Below, piece by piece: positions 9,304-19,713 of a stretch of 64,000 bases of DNA (the stretch's first letter is position 1; every line of letters starts with the position of its first letter). The DNA is taken from the NCBI GenBank assembly GCA_023665185.1, contig JAMPEL010000003.1, forward strand, positions 39,556 to 103,555, in the 5' to 3' direction. Source of the DNA: Roseburia sp. Lineage in GTDB: Bacteria; Bacteroidota; Bacteroidia; Bacteroidales; Bacteroidaceae. The notes beneath the pieces are model-generated. The model did not search any database, was not told where the DNA came from, and saw nothing but the letters and a program-made list of their open reading frames with translations. The translations under genes and the position numbers were made by a program.

Positions 9304-11151
9304 TTAATTTTTTTCAGTTGTTTTATCTTGTGCATAAGCAGGATTCTGTTTCAACATCGGATTTGCGTCCAACTCAGACTCATAATACGGTGTGTACATG
9401 AAATCCAACATCGCCATCTTAATTTTCATCACACTTGCGTTGCTGGCAAATTTACTGCTCAAACACTCTGCATAATGATTCGTATTACCTTCACGACGTG
9501 CCCTGCGCACAAGGTCGTAATAGCGTTTTCCTTCAAAAAGCAACTCACGACGACGCTCAACCTCTACAAGGTTCACAAAATCAGCCTGTGTCACATACTT
9601 ACTTCTGTCTATGATATTAGAAGTAGAAGTCTGCAACGAAGCACGGTAATATACAGCACAAACAATATTGAAAGCATCATCATAATATTCCTGTGCCGTA
9701 GAATACACATTGCCAAATGCAGCTCTGGTCTTCACGTTCTCATTTTCAGAATTATCCTCTTCTGCATTCTGAGAGATATAACCGGCAAGCTGCACCTCTG
9801 CTTCCGCCTTCATCAGCATCACATCAGTCAGACGATAAACAATCCAATTCGCCACATCTTGGCTGCGATTGGTCATCATACCTGCACCCCAAGAACTGCT
9901 ATTCGTACCAACTTTCACACCAACCATACTCGCCACATACTTACGGATATTGTAATTACCACTCTCACCCGGATAGGTAAATCCTTCAGCGGCACGACGG
10001 TCCAATGTAGTAAATATATCACTTATTCCTGTAGAATATGTGTTAGAAGGCCCGCTTTCTCCGAGCAGATTCTCACTTGCTTCCAAGAATGCGCCAACTT
10101 TATTCACAGAACCATAGAAATCAGCTATAGCCTCATTTCTCTCAGACTGGCTGGCAGGGAATGTAAGCTCAAATATACTCTCAAAACTGTTTCCATCACA
10201 GAAAATCTTATCATAGGCTGCCGGTACATCATAAGAACTACCTCCTGTAGTTGACATCGTCGAATTAGAACTCTCTGAAAGCAAAGGATAACCATAGGCA
10301 TTGTAACCAGTAGTATTTACCTGACGCTTGATAGTATTGTTCTCATCAATATTGTATTGCTCTATCTTATACTCAATGACCTTATCACAATACTCCACAC
10401 ACTTCAAATAATCCTCACGTGCCTTTGCCTGAGAGACATTAGCGTCAGAGGCTCTCCAAAGATACATGTCGGCAAGCAATGAGTAAATGGCGTTACGAGT
10501 GATACGCGCTGAATTATCAATCTCTGATACATACTTACGCGGAGCAAACTCCTTAACCTCCTCCAAATCCATGATAAGAGTGTCGAGAATATTCTCGTGC
10601 TTTGAAGCCGGCACCTGATATTCCTGAGTGTCATCAATTGACGGGTCCAACACAAATGGAACATCCTTATATGTACGGATCAGATAGAAATAGCACAATG
10701 CACGGATAGCCTTTACCTCCGCAAGATTCGCTTTCAAATCCGACTCAGTATAATTAGGGTCTTTCTCCTGAACCTGAGGCGCATAAGCAATCACTGTATT
10801 ACAACGGTTAATCGCCGTATAAACTACAGTCCAGTCACATGCCACTCCGTTAGACTCAAGCAAATTGCCATTAATCATGTTTCTGTAGTCTGTACTCTCC
10901 GTTGCACGAATACCCGCCTGTACATTGTCGGAACGAAGCTCACTCCAAATAATAAGCTTTGAAATAAAGCTTGTATTAGACATACCTGTATAGCAAGAAG
11001 TAATCACACTCTCGACATCGGACTTGTTTGTCCAATAATTTTCAAGGACAACTTCACTAAGCGGCAACATTTCAAGATCACAGGAAGTTACTGCAAAACC
11101 AGCGAAAGCTGCCAAGCCTAATATTTTTATTTTATTCTTTATATTCTTCAT
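9304..11151 (-). CDS. SusD/RagB-family outer-membrane lipoprotein (proximal pair)
   Basis: A 615-residue SusD homologue with lipoprotein signal VTSC (Cys24) and Asp-Leu-Glu after it. The N-terminal SusD-like segment has LPLSEVVLENYWTNKSD, typical of the family, and an EVKAIRALCYFYLIRTYKDVPF helix pair follows at about 145-170; the C-terminal signature RRRELLFEGKRYYDLVRRA is intact. It is 14 bases after SusC and 6 bases before the FAS1 gene, so all are translated from one message. It is clearly a paralogue rather than a duplicate of the distal SusD, since signal and core segments differ throughout. Ligand unknown. Confidence 0.94.
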   Translation of the reverse strand: MKNIKNKIKILGLAAFAGFAVTSCDLEMLPLSEVVLENYWTNKSDVESVITSCYTGMSNTSFISKLIIWSELRSDNVQAGIRATESTDYRNMINGNLLESNGVACDWTVVYTAINRCNTVIAYAPQVQEKDPNYTESDLKANLAEVKAIRALCYFYLIRTYKDVPFVLDPSIDDTQEYQVPASKHENILDTLIMDLEEVKEFAPRKYVSEIDNSARITRNAIYSLLADMYLWRASDANVSQAKAREDYLKCVEYCDKVIEYKIEQYNIDENNTIKRQVNTTGYNAYGYPLLSESSNSTMSTTGGSSYDVPAAYDKIFCDGNSFESIFELTFPASQSERNEAIADFYGSVNKVGAFLEASENLLGESGPSNTYSTGISDIFTTLDRRAAEGFTYPGESGNYNIRKYVASMVGVKVGTNSSSWGAGMMTNRSQDVANWIVYRLTDVMLMKAEAEVQLAGYISQNAEEDNSENENVKTRAAFGNVYSTAQEYYDDAFNIVCAVYYRASLQTSTSNIIDRSKYVTQADFVNLVEVERRRELLFEGKRYYDLVRRARREGNTNHYAECLSSKFASNASVMKIKMAMLDFMYTPYYESELDANPMLKQNPAYAQDKTTEKN

Positions 11152-11165
11152 AACTGTAACCTAAA

Positions 11166-14100
11166 TTAGAATGCAACAGTTGCACCAAAAGTGAAAGATC
11201 TCTGACGTGGAGTACGTGAATCATCATAACAAGGACTCCAACCTGCCTGTGCCACCTCCGGATCTGCTCCGGAATACTTGGTGATACAGAATACATTGTT
11301 CAGTGTCAGATAGAAACTCAACTGACTGAGTCCCCACTGCTTGATAAGTTTGTTAGGCATTGCATAAGAAAGCTGCGCATAGTTCAGACGCAAGAAAGAG
11401 CCGTCTTCTACAAAGCGGTCGCTACCAAGCCAGTTGTAACCTGTCTGGTACAATGCGCGAGGGACCAAAGCCACATCACCTTCCGAGTGCCAACGCCAGT
11501 TCACACCTTGTGTCTGGTTATTGTTGTCATACATGCCTTCAGCATTCATACGTGCACGGTTAATAATCTTGTTGCCTACACGATAGTTGAACTGAAGATT
11601 CAACGACCATCTGTCATACATGAACTTTGTACCAAAACCACCGGTGAGCTTAGGAAGTGAGCTACCCAAATATACAATATCAAGCTCATTAATCTGTCCG
11701 TCATGGTTTATATCCTCATATATGGCATCACCACCCTTGAACTCATATTCGCCTGTACCGCCATAGTTGAACATCATAGCCTTGGCACGTCCGTTCTCGT
11801 CCAAGATAACAGTTCCATCAGCAGCACGAGCCACAGGAGCATTAGGACCGCTCAATCCCTTGATTTCCTCCTCACTATACTCACTATACTGATACACTCC
11901 CTTATAACGGAATCCATAAATAGAACCAAGAGGATTGTTAAGCTGTACACGTGAGAGATAAGTACCATTTTCATAATTGAAATCACCATTGATGCTTTCC
12001 AGCACTGTCGGGTCCATTTCAAGAATCTCATTACGGTTGTTCGCGAATGTGATGTTGAAGTTCATGCTGAACTTGCCTGCCTTCACCACGCGGTTACCGT
12101 TGATATTGAACTCCCAACCTACGTTACGCATAGAACCAACATTAGACCATGCAAGTTCAGAGAATCCACTTGAACTTGGTATTCTGCGTTTCTCCATCAA
12201 CAAGTCTGTAGTCTTCTGGGTATAGATGGAAATATCACCATTAATCATGTCATCAAAGAATCCGAAGTCAAAACCGAGATTCCAAGTTTCCTTGCTTTCC
12301 CATTTCAATCCAGAAAGACGGATGTTGTTCGGCTGAATAGAGGTGTTGCCCACATAAGCGTTGCCTGCACCATACTTACTATAGAACAGATATTCGGCAC
12401 CAGGCTGACGACCAACAATACCCCATCCCGGACGAATAGACAACATACTGAGCCATTTTACTTTCTCCATCCACGGTTCGTCAGAGATGTTCCAACGGGC
12501 AGAGATAGCAGGGAAAAGTCCCCAACGGTTTTCCGCACCAAACTTCGTTGAACCGTCATAACGCGCTGTAGCAGTCACGGCATAACGTCCCTTGTAAGCA
12601 TAGTGTACCTGCATTGTGTAATAGTTGCTCTTCCACTGACCGAAAGAGTTACTGAAGTCATTGATGACACCATCACTCATAGCAGAAGTAATGTCGCTTG
12701 TAGCCAGACCATATTTCTGAACATACTGTGCCGTAGAGCTACCATCAATATACTGCATACGTGCCAACATGAGCAATGAATGATCCTCATTATTAAAATG
12801 CGGCTGGAAAGTGAGAGTATGAGTAGTCGTCAGACCATGACTCTTATACGATTCATTAGAAGCACGGTTTGCATACTTGCCAGTCCATCCCTCAGTCGAC
12901 AGAATTGCCGGCAAGAATGCGATTTCGTCCTTAGAGAATATATCAAAGATGATACGTCCCTCGTATGTAAGTTTTGTCTGTCCTGCCTCAATACCAAGAA
13001 GGTCATACTTCAAGATGAACTCAGGAGACAGCTTGAGCGTCTTCTCATCATTCTTTGCCATATTAGCCACAGCCACCGGGTTCGGAATATTCAGCTGGTC
13101 ATTACTCAAACGTCCAGATGTCAAAGACTTGTTCATCGTGTAGTAGCGTCCGGTAGACACACCGTTGGCATCCTCCTCATACACTGCAAGGTTTGGCATT
13201 TTCTTGTATGCAATGGCAAGAAGGTCGTCACCGTCATTTGCATTTTTACCGTTTGTACGGTAGTTCTTCTTGTTCAATGTATAAGTCATATCAAAGTTTG
13301 TAGATACAGTGATACGGTCTGACACATAGTAGTCGAGAGCCACACGAGTGGTAAAACGATCAAGATGCTGCTTGATGACAGTACCATTCTGACTATCGTA
13401 ACCACCTGATACACGGAAACGCGCCTTCTCACCACCACCGGTAAGAGAGACAAAATGCTGGTGGTTTGCACCAAACTGAGTCACTTCCTTGCGCCAGTCC
13501 GTATTGTTATTAAACATCTGATAGTCTGGTTTATCCTTATCATAGTTCAACTCCCAAACATAATTAGAGCTGTTCTTATCAGAGTAAGAGTTATCAAGAT
13601 TCGGATTAAAATAAGCCTCCTTCAAGTACATGGTATAGTCATCGCCATTCAAAACTTTCAGTCCTTCAGGCGACCATGCTCCTGTAAAACGATAAGAATA
13701 CTGAACCTTTGTCTTACCTTTCTGTCCGCGCTTTGTCTTGATTTCGATTACACCATTCGCACCCTGTGAACCCCAAATAGCTGTTGCGGCAGCGTCCTTG
13801 AGTACACTTATTGTCTCAATATCCTCCGGGTTCACGTTCAAAAGTTCAGCAAACTTTTCCTCATTGGCATTGTTATAGTCGAAGTCTGCATCCGCATCGT
13901 TTGTCCACACATTACCGTTGACAACAATCAGCGGGTTGGCATTACCGTTGATTGTACTGACACCACGAAGACGCATGGTTGTACCTGCACCCAAGTTACC
14001 GGAATTAGCCACGATGTCAAGACCTGCGATACGTCCTTGAAGCGCCTCGTCCACACTTGTCATGGCAAGACCCTCAAACTCCTTCATGCTGATAGTCTGA

Positions 14101-14495
14101 GAAGCCACAGACATTTCCGTTACCGGAATGGCAAGACCGCTTGACTCAGTTTTCTTGACAGCCTTGATGACGACTTCCTGCAACTGAGTTGCACTCTGCA
14201 TCTTTATTTTAAACACTTTCTTGTCAATAGGAAGCACAACAGTCTTATATCCGATATAAGAAATCTGGATTTTGTCCTTCGGATTAACCACACGGAATGA
14301 GAAGTTACCGTTGATATCAGTAACTCCATGGGCAACGATACGTTTGTTATTGTCTACCTCGACCACATTCACCATCATCAATGGTTCTATATCATCTGAG
14401 ACATTACCTGAAATTACGTCGCCCGCTGCCACTTGCGCCTTAGTGAATGTGCAAAAGCAAGCAAACAGCAAAAGCATTGATATTAATCTTTTCAT
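11166..14495 (-). CDS. SusC/RagA-family TonB-linked outer-membrane transporter (proximal pair)
   Basis: An 1109-residue SusC. Signal peptide about 1-20 (ends FTKAQ), carboxypeptidase-regulatory-like domain about 28-100 (ISGNVSDDIEPLMMVNVVEV), then a plug with canonical boxes MRLRGVSTINGNANPLIVVN and IETISVLKDAAATAIWGSQG, and a barrel ending RQRSFTFGATVAF. It imports a ligand bound by the SusD lipoprotein using TonB-ExbBD energy. The start codon lies 8 bases after the upstream FAS1 gene, giving tight coupling. The plug boxes match the family better than those of the distal SusC. Confidence 0.95.
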   Translation of the reverse strand: MKRLISMLLLFACFCTFTKAQVAAGDVISGNVSDDIEPLMMVNVVEVDNNKRIVAHGVTDINGNFSFRVVNPKDKIQISYIGYKTVVLPIDKKVFKIKMQSATQLQEVVIKAVKKTESSGLAIPVTEMSVASQTISMKEFEGLAMTSVDEALQGRIAGLDIVANSGNLGAGTTMRLRGVSTINGNANPLIVVNGNVWTNDADADFDYNNANEEKFAELLNVNPEDIETISVLKDAAATAIWGSQGANGVIEIKTKRGQKGKTKVQYSYRFTGAWSPEGLKVLNGDDYTMYLKEAYFNPNLDNSYSDKNSSNYVWELNYDKDKPDYQMFNNNTDWRKEVTQFGANHQHFVSLTGGGEKARFRVSGGYDSQNGTVIKQHLDRFTTRVALDYYVSDRITVSTNFDMTYTLNKKNYRTNGKNANDGDDLLAIAYKKMPNLAVYEEDANGVSTGRYYTMNKSLTSGRLSNDQLNIPNPVAVANMAKNDEKTLKLSPEFILKYDLLGIEAGQTKLTYEGRIIFDIFSKDEIAFLPAILSTEGWTGKYANRASNESYKSHGLTTTHTLTFQPHFNNEDHSLLMLARMQYIDGSSTAQYVQKYGLATSDITSAMSDGVINDFSNSFGQWKSNYYTMQVHYAYKGRYAVTATARYDGSTKFGAENRWGLFPAISARWNISDEPWMEKVKWLSMLSIRPGWGIVGRQPGAEYLFYSKYGAGNAYVGNTSIQPNNIRLSGLKWESKETWNLGFDFGFFDDMINGDISIYTQKTTDLLMEKRRIPSSSGFSELAWSNVGSMRNVGWEFNINGNRVVKAGKFSMNFNITFANNRNEILEMDPTVLESINGDFNYENGTYLSRVQLNNPLGSIYGFRYKGVYQYSEYSEEEIKGLSGPNAPVARAADGTVILDENGRAKAMMFNYGGTGEYEFKGGDAIYEDINHDGQINELDIVYLGSSLPKLTGGFGTKFMYDRWSLNLQFNYRVGNKIINRARMNAEGMYDNNNQTQGVNWRWHSEGDVALVPRALYQTGYNWLGSDRFVEDGSFLRLNYAQLSYAMPNKLIKQWGLSQLSFYLTLNNVFCITKYSGADPEVAQAGWSPCYDDSRTPRQRSFTFGATVAF

Positions 14496-14503
14496 GGTTG
14501 AAT

Positions 14504-17260
14504 TTATTTACGTAGTTTAGCTTCCTCTTCTTCTCCACCTTCATCTTCTCCACCTATAAGCACATCATTAGGATCATATATAAACTGCTTGGCACTATAC
14601 AACAACGGATGGTCGATGGCATGAACCACAGCAGTAGACGATGTGGAAATCTGGAGGTCTTCCGGCTTAGTAGAAGCTGCAATTGAACTTTTGTTTAGCC
14701 AGTATTCACGTACCATTGCATTATAACATACGCTCTTGTTTACTTTCTGAGCCGCGCTATATACACCTTTCACAGTGAGGTCATTCTCATCTACTGTCAC
14801 AGCCAATTTATAAGGACGTCCGGTAGTAGTGTTGGCTCTTGCCGTCTCATAGTTACCACTATTAAAGCCCTTGTCTATATATATGGCATTATCCTGTACA
14901 TGATATTTGATGAAGTTGAGCATCACTTTTCTCAGATGAGCGGCAGAGTCGGTTGTCTCTCCATTATCATCCATCTCAACAGCCTCCTCATACATTTCCA
15001 AAGTAGGAAGACCTGCCTCGTATGCCTCCTGCATTGCCGCATTAGTCGGTGCATACAATGTATAATGATATGAGTTGAACAAATATCCGATACTCTCTGT
15101 CTTTGTGTTTTCCGGAACATAGATGAAGTTTCCATTCTTTGAAGCGGAAGTCCAATTGTTCACAGTCACAGTACGTGCGAATGCGCCTACAGCCGACACA
15201 TAATTATAAAATTCCGAGAAATCCTCTTTTTCTGCCAAAAGGTCGCTCAACGCATTTGTCGTAGTCATGACAGGCTCTTTCTTAAGGATATAAGCCTTAC
15301 CGTTATTCATGTTATAAATCTCGTCCACGGCAAGAGGAGTGTTCTGGTCAATCTGCCATCCGCCATACACTTTCATCTGACTTACATCATCAGGATTGAC
15401 ATGTCCGTCCACTCTCAAATAGGACAGGCCCTTTGTCTGGTAGTAAGTCTTTCCGTCCTCAATCTCACCAATCACGATACAGTGTTCAAGCAAGTCGCGC
15501 AAACGGTCGTACACAGCATCATTAGGAATAGTGTAGAGAGGAGCGGCAGAAGATGTCACCTTTCTGATGAAATCACCTTTTACCCATGTACCGTCTGCCT
15601 GCTTCTCATATTTATATGTATCGGCATAAATCATCTGATGCTCCGACTTCGCTGTCTCATCATAATGGAACTCCCAAAGCACAGTCTGATTCAAGCCGAA
15701 AGAAACAGGGTCTACATAACGAAGCAGTCCGTCATTTGTCGGGATGAACAGGCTGTACTTTGTCACCATTGAATTGAGGTAAGCATCATACTGAAGCAGT
15801 TTCACCGCCTTGTAGAAGATGTTCATGTTCTCATTGATGAGCGAAGGGAACAACACCGAAGAATATGTTGTTGGAGTGTACACCTTATTTGTCACGTACA
15901 CCGCACCGTTACATCCGAGAAGCACACTGTCGATACTCTCTGTGTTTACCCCCATCTCCATATTGGCATCGTCGAGAATAGTCTTGAACTTGCTCGGCAC
16001 CGAGGCTGTAAGCGAAATCAACATGTTGTTGTTTATGAGCGCGGCCAACACAGTGTTAGGCACAGCATCCCAAGTCTTGTATCTGTCTTTGAGCACCGCA
16101 CCACCACCGTTGTTCCACCAGTCTTCAAGGGCTGCATCAGTAGGAACGAGCATTACCGCCATATTCTCCATCATGTTAGATGTAGACTGAGCATAAGCGT
16201 TCCACCCCGGGTCAAACTTCAAGAGTCCGTCAAACAGGTTGCCGTCATTGTCCTTGTCAAGCGTATTACTTGTAGTAATAGTCGTTATTCCGCCCGATAC
16301 AGTTGTCGTTGTTGTAGGCTGAGAAAGACTTGAGAAATAACGCTTTGCATAGACAGAATCATAATGAGTTCCCTTGTTCTCATTATATGCGTCGGTAGCA
16401 GTCCTACCAACATAAATAGGCGCGCTATAACGTTCAAGAAGTGAGCTATATCTCTGTGTAGCCGGAGATTTGCGTATGATTTCCGCCATATTGTCCAATG
16501 GCAGAATCACCTCATTCACCTCGTGCAAGAATCCGTTCTTACAGAAGATGTTGGCATCGATAATCTTTGATCTGTTCACATAGGCATCATCGCTCTCTCT
16601 CGTACCCTCCGGGTCATTATAAAGGAAGTCAATATCAGCACTTGTGATGTAGTTCTGCTCCAAGAAACGAGGCATGAAATGAATCATCGGCGCAGCACTG
16701 GAGGCATCCTTAAAGAGCACAAACTCGTCCTGACTCAAAACTTTCCATGGTGTAGTTTCCGGTATCTCCGCATCAGTTTTCTTATAAACAGACACTGAAT
16801 CGTACAAACTCTGGGACGAGCTGCGACGCATACACTCGCCTTCGACAATACCCGACTCACCACCAATGCTGGAAAGCATACTTGTAGTGTAAGGGTTGTC
16901 AATCATTGCCGATCGCAACAACAGTTTCTTCTGCGACTCGGTCAAATCCTCATACCTCTTCACTCCCCACGAGTTGCTCTGATAGAACCTTGAAAAGGCA
17001 TCATCATTGGCAACAAACAGGGTCTTTGAACCAGACTTGGACAGAGTCTCTGTCTCTCCCAGGTCATCAATCAGTTGCAGGAAATTTTTGAAGTCGCCTC
17101 TTTGCTGCATGTAGCCATAGATGCTGTTCAAGCCTGTCGGCTGCTCAGAATCCAAGTCGTAGCCATCTTTGCAAGAGAATGACGCAAAACCTGCCGCACA
17201 CAACACACCTCCTACCAGAAGGTGTCTGCATAGTTTTCTCCTCTGAAAGTTATACAACAT
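14504..17260 (-). CDS. Large lipoprotein with about four fasciclin-like domains
   Basis: First gene of the seven-gene operon, 918 residues. Lipobox SFSC (Cys30) is followed by KDGYDLDSE, again suggesting surface display. I count four FAS1-like units by their first box: KTLFVANDDAF near 90, AVMLVPTDAAL near 375, YSLFIPTNDGLL near 520 and YTLYAPTNAAM near 735. The last unit also keeps the second box (VVHAIDHPLLY). The tail is very acidic (GGEDEGGEEEEAKLRK). Multi-FAS1 proteins elsewhere act as adhesins or matrix binders; here the position at the head of two SusCD sets suggests a surface receptor. No enzyme motif is visible. Domain boundaries are estimates. Confidence 0.85.
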   Translation of the reverse strand: MLYNFQRRKLCRHLLVGGVLCAAGFASFSCKDGYDLDSEQPTGLNSIYGYMQQRGDFKNFLQLIDDLGETETLSKSGSKTLFVANDDAFSRFYQSNSWGVKRYEDLTESQKKLLLRSAMIDNPYTTSMLSSIGGESGIVEGECMRRSSSQSLYDSVSVYKKTDAEIPETTPWKVLSQDEFVLFKDASSAAPMIHFMPRFLEQNYITSADIDFLYNDPEGTRESDDAYVNRSKIIDANIFCKNGFLHEVNEVILPLDNMAEIIRKSPATQRYSSLLERYSAPIYVGRTATDAYNENKGTHYDSVYAKRYFSSLSQPTTTTTVSGGITTITTSNTLDKDNDGNLFDGLLKFDPGWNAYAQSTSNMMENMAVMLVPTDAALEDWWNNGGGAVLKDRYKTWDAVPNTVLAALINNNMLISLTASVPSKFKTILDDANMEMGVNTESIDSVLLGCNGAVYVTNKVYTPTTYSSVLFPSLINENMNIFYKAVKLLQYDAYLNSMVTKYSLFIPTNDGLLRYVDPVSFGLNQTVLWEFHYDETAKSEHQMIYADTYKYEKQADGTWVKGDFIRKVTSSAAPLYTIPNDAVYDRLRDLLEHCIVIGEIEDGKTYYQTKGLSYLRVDGHVNPDDVSQMKVYGGWQIDQNTPLAVDEIYNMNNGKAYILKKEPVMTTTNALSDLLAEKEDFSEFYNYVSAVGAFARTVTVNNWTSASKNGNFIYVPENTKTESIGYLFNSYHYTLYAPTNAAMQEAYEAGLPTLEMYEEAVEMDDNGETTDSAAHLRKVMLNFIKYHVQDNAIYIDKGFNSGNYETARANTTTGRPYKLAVTVDENDLTVKGVYSAAQKVNKSVCYNAMVREYWLNKSSIAASTKPEDLQISTSSTAVVHAIDHPLLYSAKQFIYDPNDVLIGGEDEGGEEEEAKLRK

Positions 17261-17357
17261 AATATTAGAATAGATTATTACTCTCTATTTGTTATTGATT
17301 AATTGTCTCTTGGTAATCCCCATACAGATGCAGCATAACGCACCTATATGCTCAATG

Positions 17358-17388
17358 CAAAGGAACGAATTTTCTATTAGAAAAACAA
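17358..17388 (-). promoter_or_regulatory. Likely promoter of the FAS1-SusCD operon
   Basis: On the minus strand a TTG at 17386-17388 is followed after about 20 bases by TTCCTTTG (17358-17365), close to the Bacteroidetes -33/-7 pattern (TTTG and TAnnTTTG) with one base off in the -7 box. It would give a leader of about 100 bases before the ATG at 17260. No operator or riboswitch was recognised in this leader. Confidence 0.45.
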
Positions 17389-17826
17389 TTTTTTACAGCA
17401 AAGATTGTATGGATGTTTCGTTTTTAACAATAAACGAGACAGAAAGTGAAAGAAATGGAGCGTATCAATAAGAATTTGAGGTGTTTAATAGGAAAAGAGT
17501 CACAAAGGTTTTGTTAATTCACCGGTCTGCATTTCAACATCATATTTCATAGAGTTCTCACATTCCGTATGACATGTTTATGTGTGGATTTACAGCTAAG
17601 AGTGTTGCAACGATGTTTTCCCCACAAGACGACGAATGTCCGGCTTCGTGTAACAAGGCACTATACCTTTATATTTTCACAAAAGTCTCCAGACTTCTCC
17701 GGCATATTCGCCAAAGAAGCCTGAAGACATGTATCTGTCGCCGACAGCCATTCCGACCCTTATATCCTCAACAAAAAGAGAACACACAGCCGCAAACGCC
17801 ACTGCCGCCAAATTCGGAAAAAGTTA
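17389..17826. other. Gene-free gap between operon and GH43 gene
   Basis: No convincing coding sequence on either strand; short open frames here lack start context and homology that I recognise. Apart from the promoter just downstream, I see no strong hairpin followed by a T run, so the end of the GH43 transcript is not resolved. Confidence 0.5.
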
Positions 17827-19713
17827 TTACTGCACTTTCTTTCCCCAATAAGTCTTCGTGCCATTAGCGGTATATCCGCCACACACGACAGTTGCCTTGC
17901 GCGGGGAAGATTCCCAGTCAAGCTCACGTCCAATACAAAGTTCGATTTTCGCGCTGGTGGACGACAACGTGACATTGAGAATATTCTTGTCAGGATTAAA
18001 CGTGGCAGAACCAGAAAGCGCGCCAGAGAGGGTCACACGGCTCGCAGACAGAGTGGAGGCCTTTATGACAAGTTCCGATGATGTTTTCTGCTTGCCATAA
18101 CTGTAGCTCATATCTATCAATTCCCACGTACCAACGAGGTCATCACGTGTAATCGGTGCCTGCTCCACATTCGCATATCTTTCAGGAGAGACAACCGGCC
18201 ACCCGGTAGAAGTCCAGTAGATTTTGCGCACATGCCCCATCATCAGCGCATTGGCATAAGCATTACCCTCGTAGTTTTCAGGCTTGCGCGCCTGCGAGCA
18301 GTAATACCAGTTGCCACGTCCGTCATCGAAGACCGCACAGTGTGAGAAGCCCACCCATCCGTCAATATCTTTTCCACTAAACTTGTAAGGATGTGTCACT
18401 ACCGGATAGGCATCGCCTCCGGCTGTCGTGACATTTGTTCCGTTCATGCCGAGATAAGGTCCGGTGATGCTCTTCGAGCGCACCACTCGTGTATTGTATG
18501 CCACGGCAAGCTCATCGTAGGCAAGGAACAGATAGTAATATCCGGTTTCCGGATTGTATATGACCTCAGGTCCTTCCGAGGCTTGCCAGCGCGATGCCTT
18601 GTTTCGGGTCGCCACCAAACGGCCATACGTGGAAGTCTGTCCCGTTCCGATATTCCACGGATCGCCAAGCGGTTCGAGAGTCTTTCCCGTTTCCGGATCA
18701 AGCTGGATGGCAGCGATACCGCTGTGCCATGAGCCATACAAAAGCCAATGTTCTCCTTCCGGAGTGATAATGTAGCTCGGGTCTATGGCATTCCAGCGGC
18801 TATAAGCATTCCAGTCACTGGTACTGCTGCGTGAATATGCGTCCTTGCCTTTGTCAGAGGCAGAGCACAACACGGCTCCCTTATCTTCCCACTTGCCGGA
18901 CGCGGGGTCGGAGGTTTCCATTAAGCCAATCCATGCCGGTTCGTTCCAGCTGCCGTCAAATGTGGTTCCTCCGGTCTTTATGTAGTTGCCATCCACCACT
19001 ATGCTGTAATACATGCGGTAAAGATTATCATTGACACGGCGGATGGTTGGTGCCCAATAGCCTCTGCCGCCAAGTCCGTCTGCCGTAATCAGAGGCACTC
19101 CCCTACGCTCTCTCACAGCATTGATGGAATCGAGCATCCATGAAGGACCCGCTTCCGGCATCGGACATGAGTTGTTGTAACTCGTCACCGGCTCCCAATT
19201 GACAAGGTCTTTGGAGCGGCGCATATAATAGTGTCCCTTTCCCGACTGCGGATTTCCATATCCTGCATCGGTCTGCGACATATAGAAATAGCCGTCAGCA
19301 GCCTTCATCACCGAAGGGTCGTGAATATTGGCAAGCTGCCAACTGGCGCGTTGGTTCCATCCTGCCACACTGACATAATTATCGGAATATGTAGGATAGA
19401 ACTTAGAATAATTCTTGTTCTGATATTCGATATGCAGACGCATCAAAGCATCCGGAGCAAAGAATGTCAGACTGTCCACTGTCCGGAGAGTATATCTCTC
19501 ATTGGAACCGTCGACAAACTCAAAGCGCAGAGAGTCATTCAGATTTGTACGGTTGCCATGCGTCAATCCTATACGCTTGACATAATCCATATTATACACA
19601 TCGGTTCTATTTTCCGTACCGCCACGGTTTACATACACTTTTTCCGGAGTCTGCGCCACACAGAACAAAGAAGTTGCCATTGAAAGGGTCAAAGGAAGTA
19701 TCGTCTTTTTCAT
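17827..19713 (-). CDS. GH43-family arabinanase-like glycoside hydrolase
   Basis: A 628-residue secreted enzyme (signal peptide ends near CVAQ). Residues about 24-90 hold a tandem beta-strand module, see findings. The five-bladed propeller begins with IHDPSVMK, giving the catalytic base Asp132; NAIDPSYIITPEG gives the pKa-tuning Asp311, and QASEGPEVIYNPETGYYYLF gives the acid Glu380. These three carboxylates in this spacing are the GH43 signature, and the overall form resembles extracellular endo-alpha-1,5-arabinanases, including a small C-terminal beta-barrel domain (about 530-628). The start ATG overlaps the stop of the 165-residue gene (ATGA), so the two are translationally coupled. Arabinan as substrate is inferred from subfamily look, not proven. 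Confidence 0.9.
   Translation of the reverse strand: MKKTILPLTLSMATSLFCVAQTPEKVYVNRGGTENRTDVYNMDYVKRIGLTHGNRTNLNDSLRFEFVDGSNERYTLRTVDSLTFFAPDALMRLHIEYQNKNYSKFYPTYSDNYVSVAGWNQRASWQLANIHDPSVMKAADGYFYMSQTDAGYGNPQSGKGHYYMRRSKDLVNWEPVTSYNNSCPMPEAGPSWMLDSINAVRERRGVPLITADGLGGRGYWAPTIRRVNDNLYRMYYSIVVDGNYIKTGGTTFDGSWNEPAWIGLMETSDPASGKWEDKGAVLCSASDKGKDAYSRSSTSDWNAYSRWNAIDPSYIITPEGEHWLLYGSWHSGIAAIQLDPETGKTLEPLGDPWNIGTGQTSTYGRLVATRNKASRWQASEGPEVIYNPETGYYYLFLAYDELAVAYNTRVVRSKSITGPYLGMNGTNVTTAGGDAYPVVTHPYKFSGKDIDGWVGFSHCAVFDDGRGNWYYCSQARKPENYEGNAYANALMMGHVRKIYWTSTGWPVVSPERYANVEQAPITRDDLVGTWELIDMSYSYGKQKTSSELVIKASTLSASRVTLSGALSGSATFNPDKNILNVTLSSTSAKIELCIGRELDWESSPRKATVVCGGYTANGTKTYWGKKVQ

Noticed and set aside
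9328-10254. 308-codon plus-strand frame
   Set aside because: It is antisense to SusD; its residues are typical of a reverse-complement shadow (many Ile, His, Cys, Arg).
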